DNA from: DAHUXD01 sp963736455
GTDB taxonomy: Bacteria > Acidobacteriota > Thermoanaerobaculia > UBA5066 > Gp7-AA6
Length of the DNA: 64,000 bases
Reading direction: 5' to 3'
Assembly (NCBI GenBank): GCA_963736455.1
Contig: CAVTON010000002.1
Coordinates: forward strand, 124,001-188,000
The notes beneath the pieces were generated by a model, which saw only the letters and a program-made list of their open reading frames with translations, ran no database searches and was not told where the DNA came from. The position numbers and the translations under genes were made by a program. Shown here in pieces: positions 62,463 through 64,000 of this stretch (positions are counted from its first letter, which is position 1; every line of letters starts with the position of its first letter).

Positions 62463-62468
62463 TCCGGC

Positions 62469-64000
62469 CTACGGCAGCCCGAAGGTTTTTACGAGGAAGG
62501 TTGCCATCTGTCCGCGCTTGTTGTTCGCGCTCGGACAGTAGTTCCCTGCGCCGCAACCCGAAGTGACCAGCTCGGCCTTGAGCTGCTCGATCCAGTCGGC
62601 GAAGGTCCCGGGGCAAGGCACGTCTCCGAAAATGCCGGCGCACGGCGGCGGAACGTAGCTCGAGCCGTGCTTTCCCTTCAGGAGGAAGACGGCCATCTGG
62701 TCCCGCCGCACCGGGTTCAGGGGGCAGAACATCCCCCCGCCGCACCCTCCCGTGATGCCCTCGCTGGCCATCGCCTCGATCCACGGCGCGAAGTTCGACG
62801 AGCACGGGACGTCCGAGAAGATTCCGGTGCAGGGCGGCGGGGTGTAGCAGATTCCGTGCTTGGCCTTGAGAACGAAGACCGCCATCGACTGCCGCTTGAT
62901 GTCCTCATTCAGGCCATAGTTGCCCCCGCCTACACCCACGGTGATCCGGTTCGCGACGAGCTTGATGACGTCGGAGTAGAAGGCGTTGCCGCTCGGCGGC
63001 GAATCGTTGAAATCGGAGACCCAGGCGCTCGGCAGGGTGCCCGAGAGGCCTCCCGGCAGGGTCACGACGAGATCGTTCACGCTGCCCGCCGGAAGCGCGG
63101 GCATCGTGGCGTTGATCCGGTTGGCGTTCACGACCGTGACGCCCGTCGCCGGGACGCCGCCGACCGTCACCGTCGCGGCGTCCACGAAGAGCTGGCCCGT
63201 GATGACGTCGAGCGCCCCTCCCGCCGACGGCCCCGAGCGATTCGATTCCGAGACCACGATGCCCAGCGAGAACTCGGAGGAATGCCCCAGCGCATCGGTG
63301 GCGATCGCCGTGACGGGTTGGCCGCTGACGAGCACGACCGGAAGAACGAAGTCGATCGTGGCATCCCCCGAGCCGTTGGTCGTGGCCTGCGTGGAGCCAG
63401 CGTACTCTTCTCCCTGCGGATAGAGCGCCGGCCTGGGGTCGCAGGCCGCGTTCGCGAAGAAGTCCACATCGTACGTCTGAGACGCCTTGGAGTGGAGCGT
63501 GGCGTGGACCGTCGTCGACGCTCCGTAGTCGACGGACTGGATCATCGGGTAGTTCTGAATGTTGTCCGTTTCACTCACGTCGTTGGGCGTCGGGCCATTG
63601 GTGTTCGGAAACGTGCCGATGTCGACGCCGAGCGGCAGGTTGCCGAAGATGAGATTGCCGCGAAGAAAGAGAGGCACACCGGGTCCGGCCGCGACTCCGA
63701 GCAAGTTGTAGGCGATGGTGTTGCCCTCGCCGGGGCCCGTTCCCCCGATCGTGGCGCTGGACCCGAGGTCTCGCATGTCGACCCCGAAGGCCGCGTTGCC
63801 GAGCGGGAGGGTCCCGGTGGCATCCGTGCCGATGAAATTGCCCTGAATCACGACGTCCTTGCAGTGGTTCAGCACGCCCGTGCCCAGATTTCCGCTGATC
63901 ACGTTGCCGTCGCCCGACCCGGCGCCGCCCAGGGTCACCGGTGCGATGAAGTCGGTAGCACCGTCGCAAGTGAATCCGTAGCCATTTCCGAGGGCAGCGG
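62469..64000 (-). CDS. Beta-helix / IPT / SLH-like surface protein, C-terminal part (array member 15, 5' end outside window)
   Basis: The frame is open to the right edge (last complete codon 63998-63996), so the N-terminal head is missing. Visible parts are beta-helix coils ('GNFIGTDATGTLPLGNAAFG'), a strand domain 'DVDFFANAACDPRPALYPQG', an IPT-like segment 'TGQLFVDAATVTVGGVPA' and three SLH-like modules. The first module is cysteine-free ('GVGGGNYGLNEDIKRQSMAVF'). It ends 'VKTFGLP'. The terminus is 6 bp from the stop of the second kinase. Confidence 0.8.
   Translation of the reverse strand, partial: AALGNGYGFTCDGATDFIAPVTLGGAGSGDGNVISGNLGTGVLNHCKDVVIQGNFIGTDATGTLPLGNAAFGVDMRDLGSSATIGGTGPGEGNTIAYNLLGVAAGPGVPLFLRGNLIFGNLPLGVDIGTFPNTNGPTPNDVSETDNIQNYPMIQSVDYGASTTVHATLHSKASQTYDVDFFANAACDPRPALYPQGEEYAGSTQATTNGSGDATIDFVLPVVLVSGQPVTAIATDALGHSSEFSLGIVVSESNRSGPSAGGALDVITGQLFVDAATVTVGGVPATGVTVVNANRINATMPALPAGSVNDLVVTLPGGLSGTLPSAWVSDFNDSPPSGNAFYSDVIKLVANRITVGVGGGNYGLNEDIKRQSMAVFVLKAKHGICYTPPPCTGIFSDVPCSSNFAPWIEAMASEGITGGCGGGMFCPLNPVRRDQMAVFLLKGKHGSSYVPPPCAGIFGDVPCPGTFADWIEQLKAELVTSGCGAGNYCPSANNKRGQMATFLVKTFGLP

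Noticed and set aside
24021..64000. Gram-positive origin because of SLH domains
   Set aside because: BamD, the Tat subunit context and lipoprotein content indicate an outer membrane; SLH modules also occur in diderms.

Overview
The window is high-GC, densely coded DNA from a bacterium with an outer membrane. Evidence for that includes a BamD-type lipoprotein, a TatA subunit and several Sec signal peptides. The ECF-sigma/Ser-Thr-kinase-TPR pairs, the HAF-repeat and beta-helix surface proteins, the PASTA-rpe-bamD operon and a Tes/MSS-like radical SAM enzyme together suggest Acidobacteriota, possibly a Thermoanaerobaculia- or Holophagae-like lineage. That placement is inference; there is no rRNA or other taxonomic marker. 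No tRNA, CRISPR, insertion sequence or phage gene was seen, and no gene-free stretch exceeds about 230 bases.

Left part (1-24000) is conserved housekeeping sequence. It opens with the end of a YfhO-like membrane protein and a small membrane ORF. A leftward four-gene operon follows (6624 to 2064): a PHP-domain protein, a small exported protein and two paralogous polytopic membrane proteins that look like lipid-linked glycosyltransferases. A rightward operon joined by 4-bp overlaps holds a PASTA protein, ribulose-phosphate 3-epimerase and BamD; an exported hypothetical protein and an intrinsic terminator follow. Next come a single-domain Fis-type regulator, two REP-like 57-bp repeats, tatA, an AmgK-like sugar kinase, a secreted cyclophilin, a small membrane protein with ThiO, a radical SAM protein, an RhlE-like helicase, SUI1/YciH with a histidine phosphatase, a secreted guanidine-deiminase-fold protein, RecQ and TypA/BipA.

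Right part (24021-64000) is almost wholly one paralogous system: about fifteen leftward genes for secreted proteins of 680-890 residues that share a cysteine-rich C-terminal SLH-like anchor. Twelve carry a right-handed beta-helix plus an IPT/TIG domain, one carries a seven-repeat HAF propeller and one carries two tandem seven-bladed Vgb-like propellers. One more is a decayed, internally deleted copy, beside a small vestige of another. Three adjacent genes share an almost identical tract of 0.52-0.58 kb, pointing to recent duplication or gene conversion.

The array is broken twice by rightward pairs of an ECF sigma factor and a membrane Ser/Thr kinase with a TPR-rich sensor region (42589-45644 and 59122-62462). 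Each pair starts divergently from the head of a leftward surface-protein cluster and ends within 10 bp of the next cluster. The simplest reading is a surface coat with swappable heads whose expression is set by sigma-kinase modules, diversifying by recombination. The regulatory link is inferred from gene order only.
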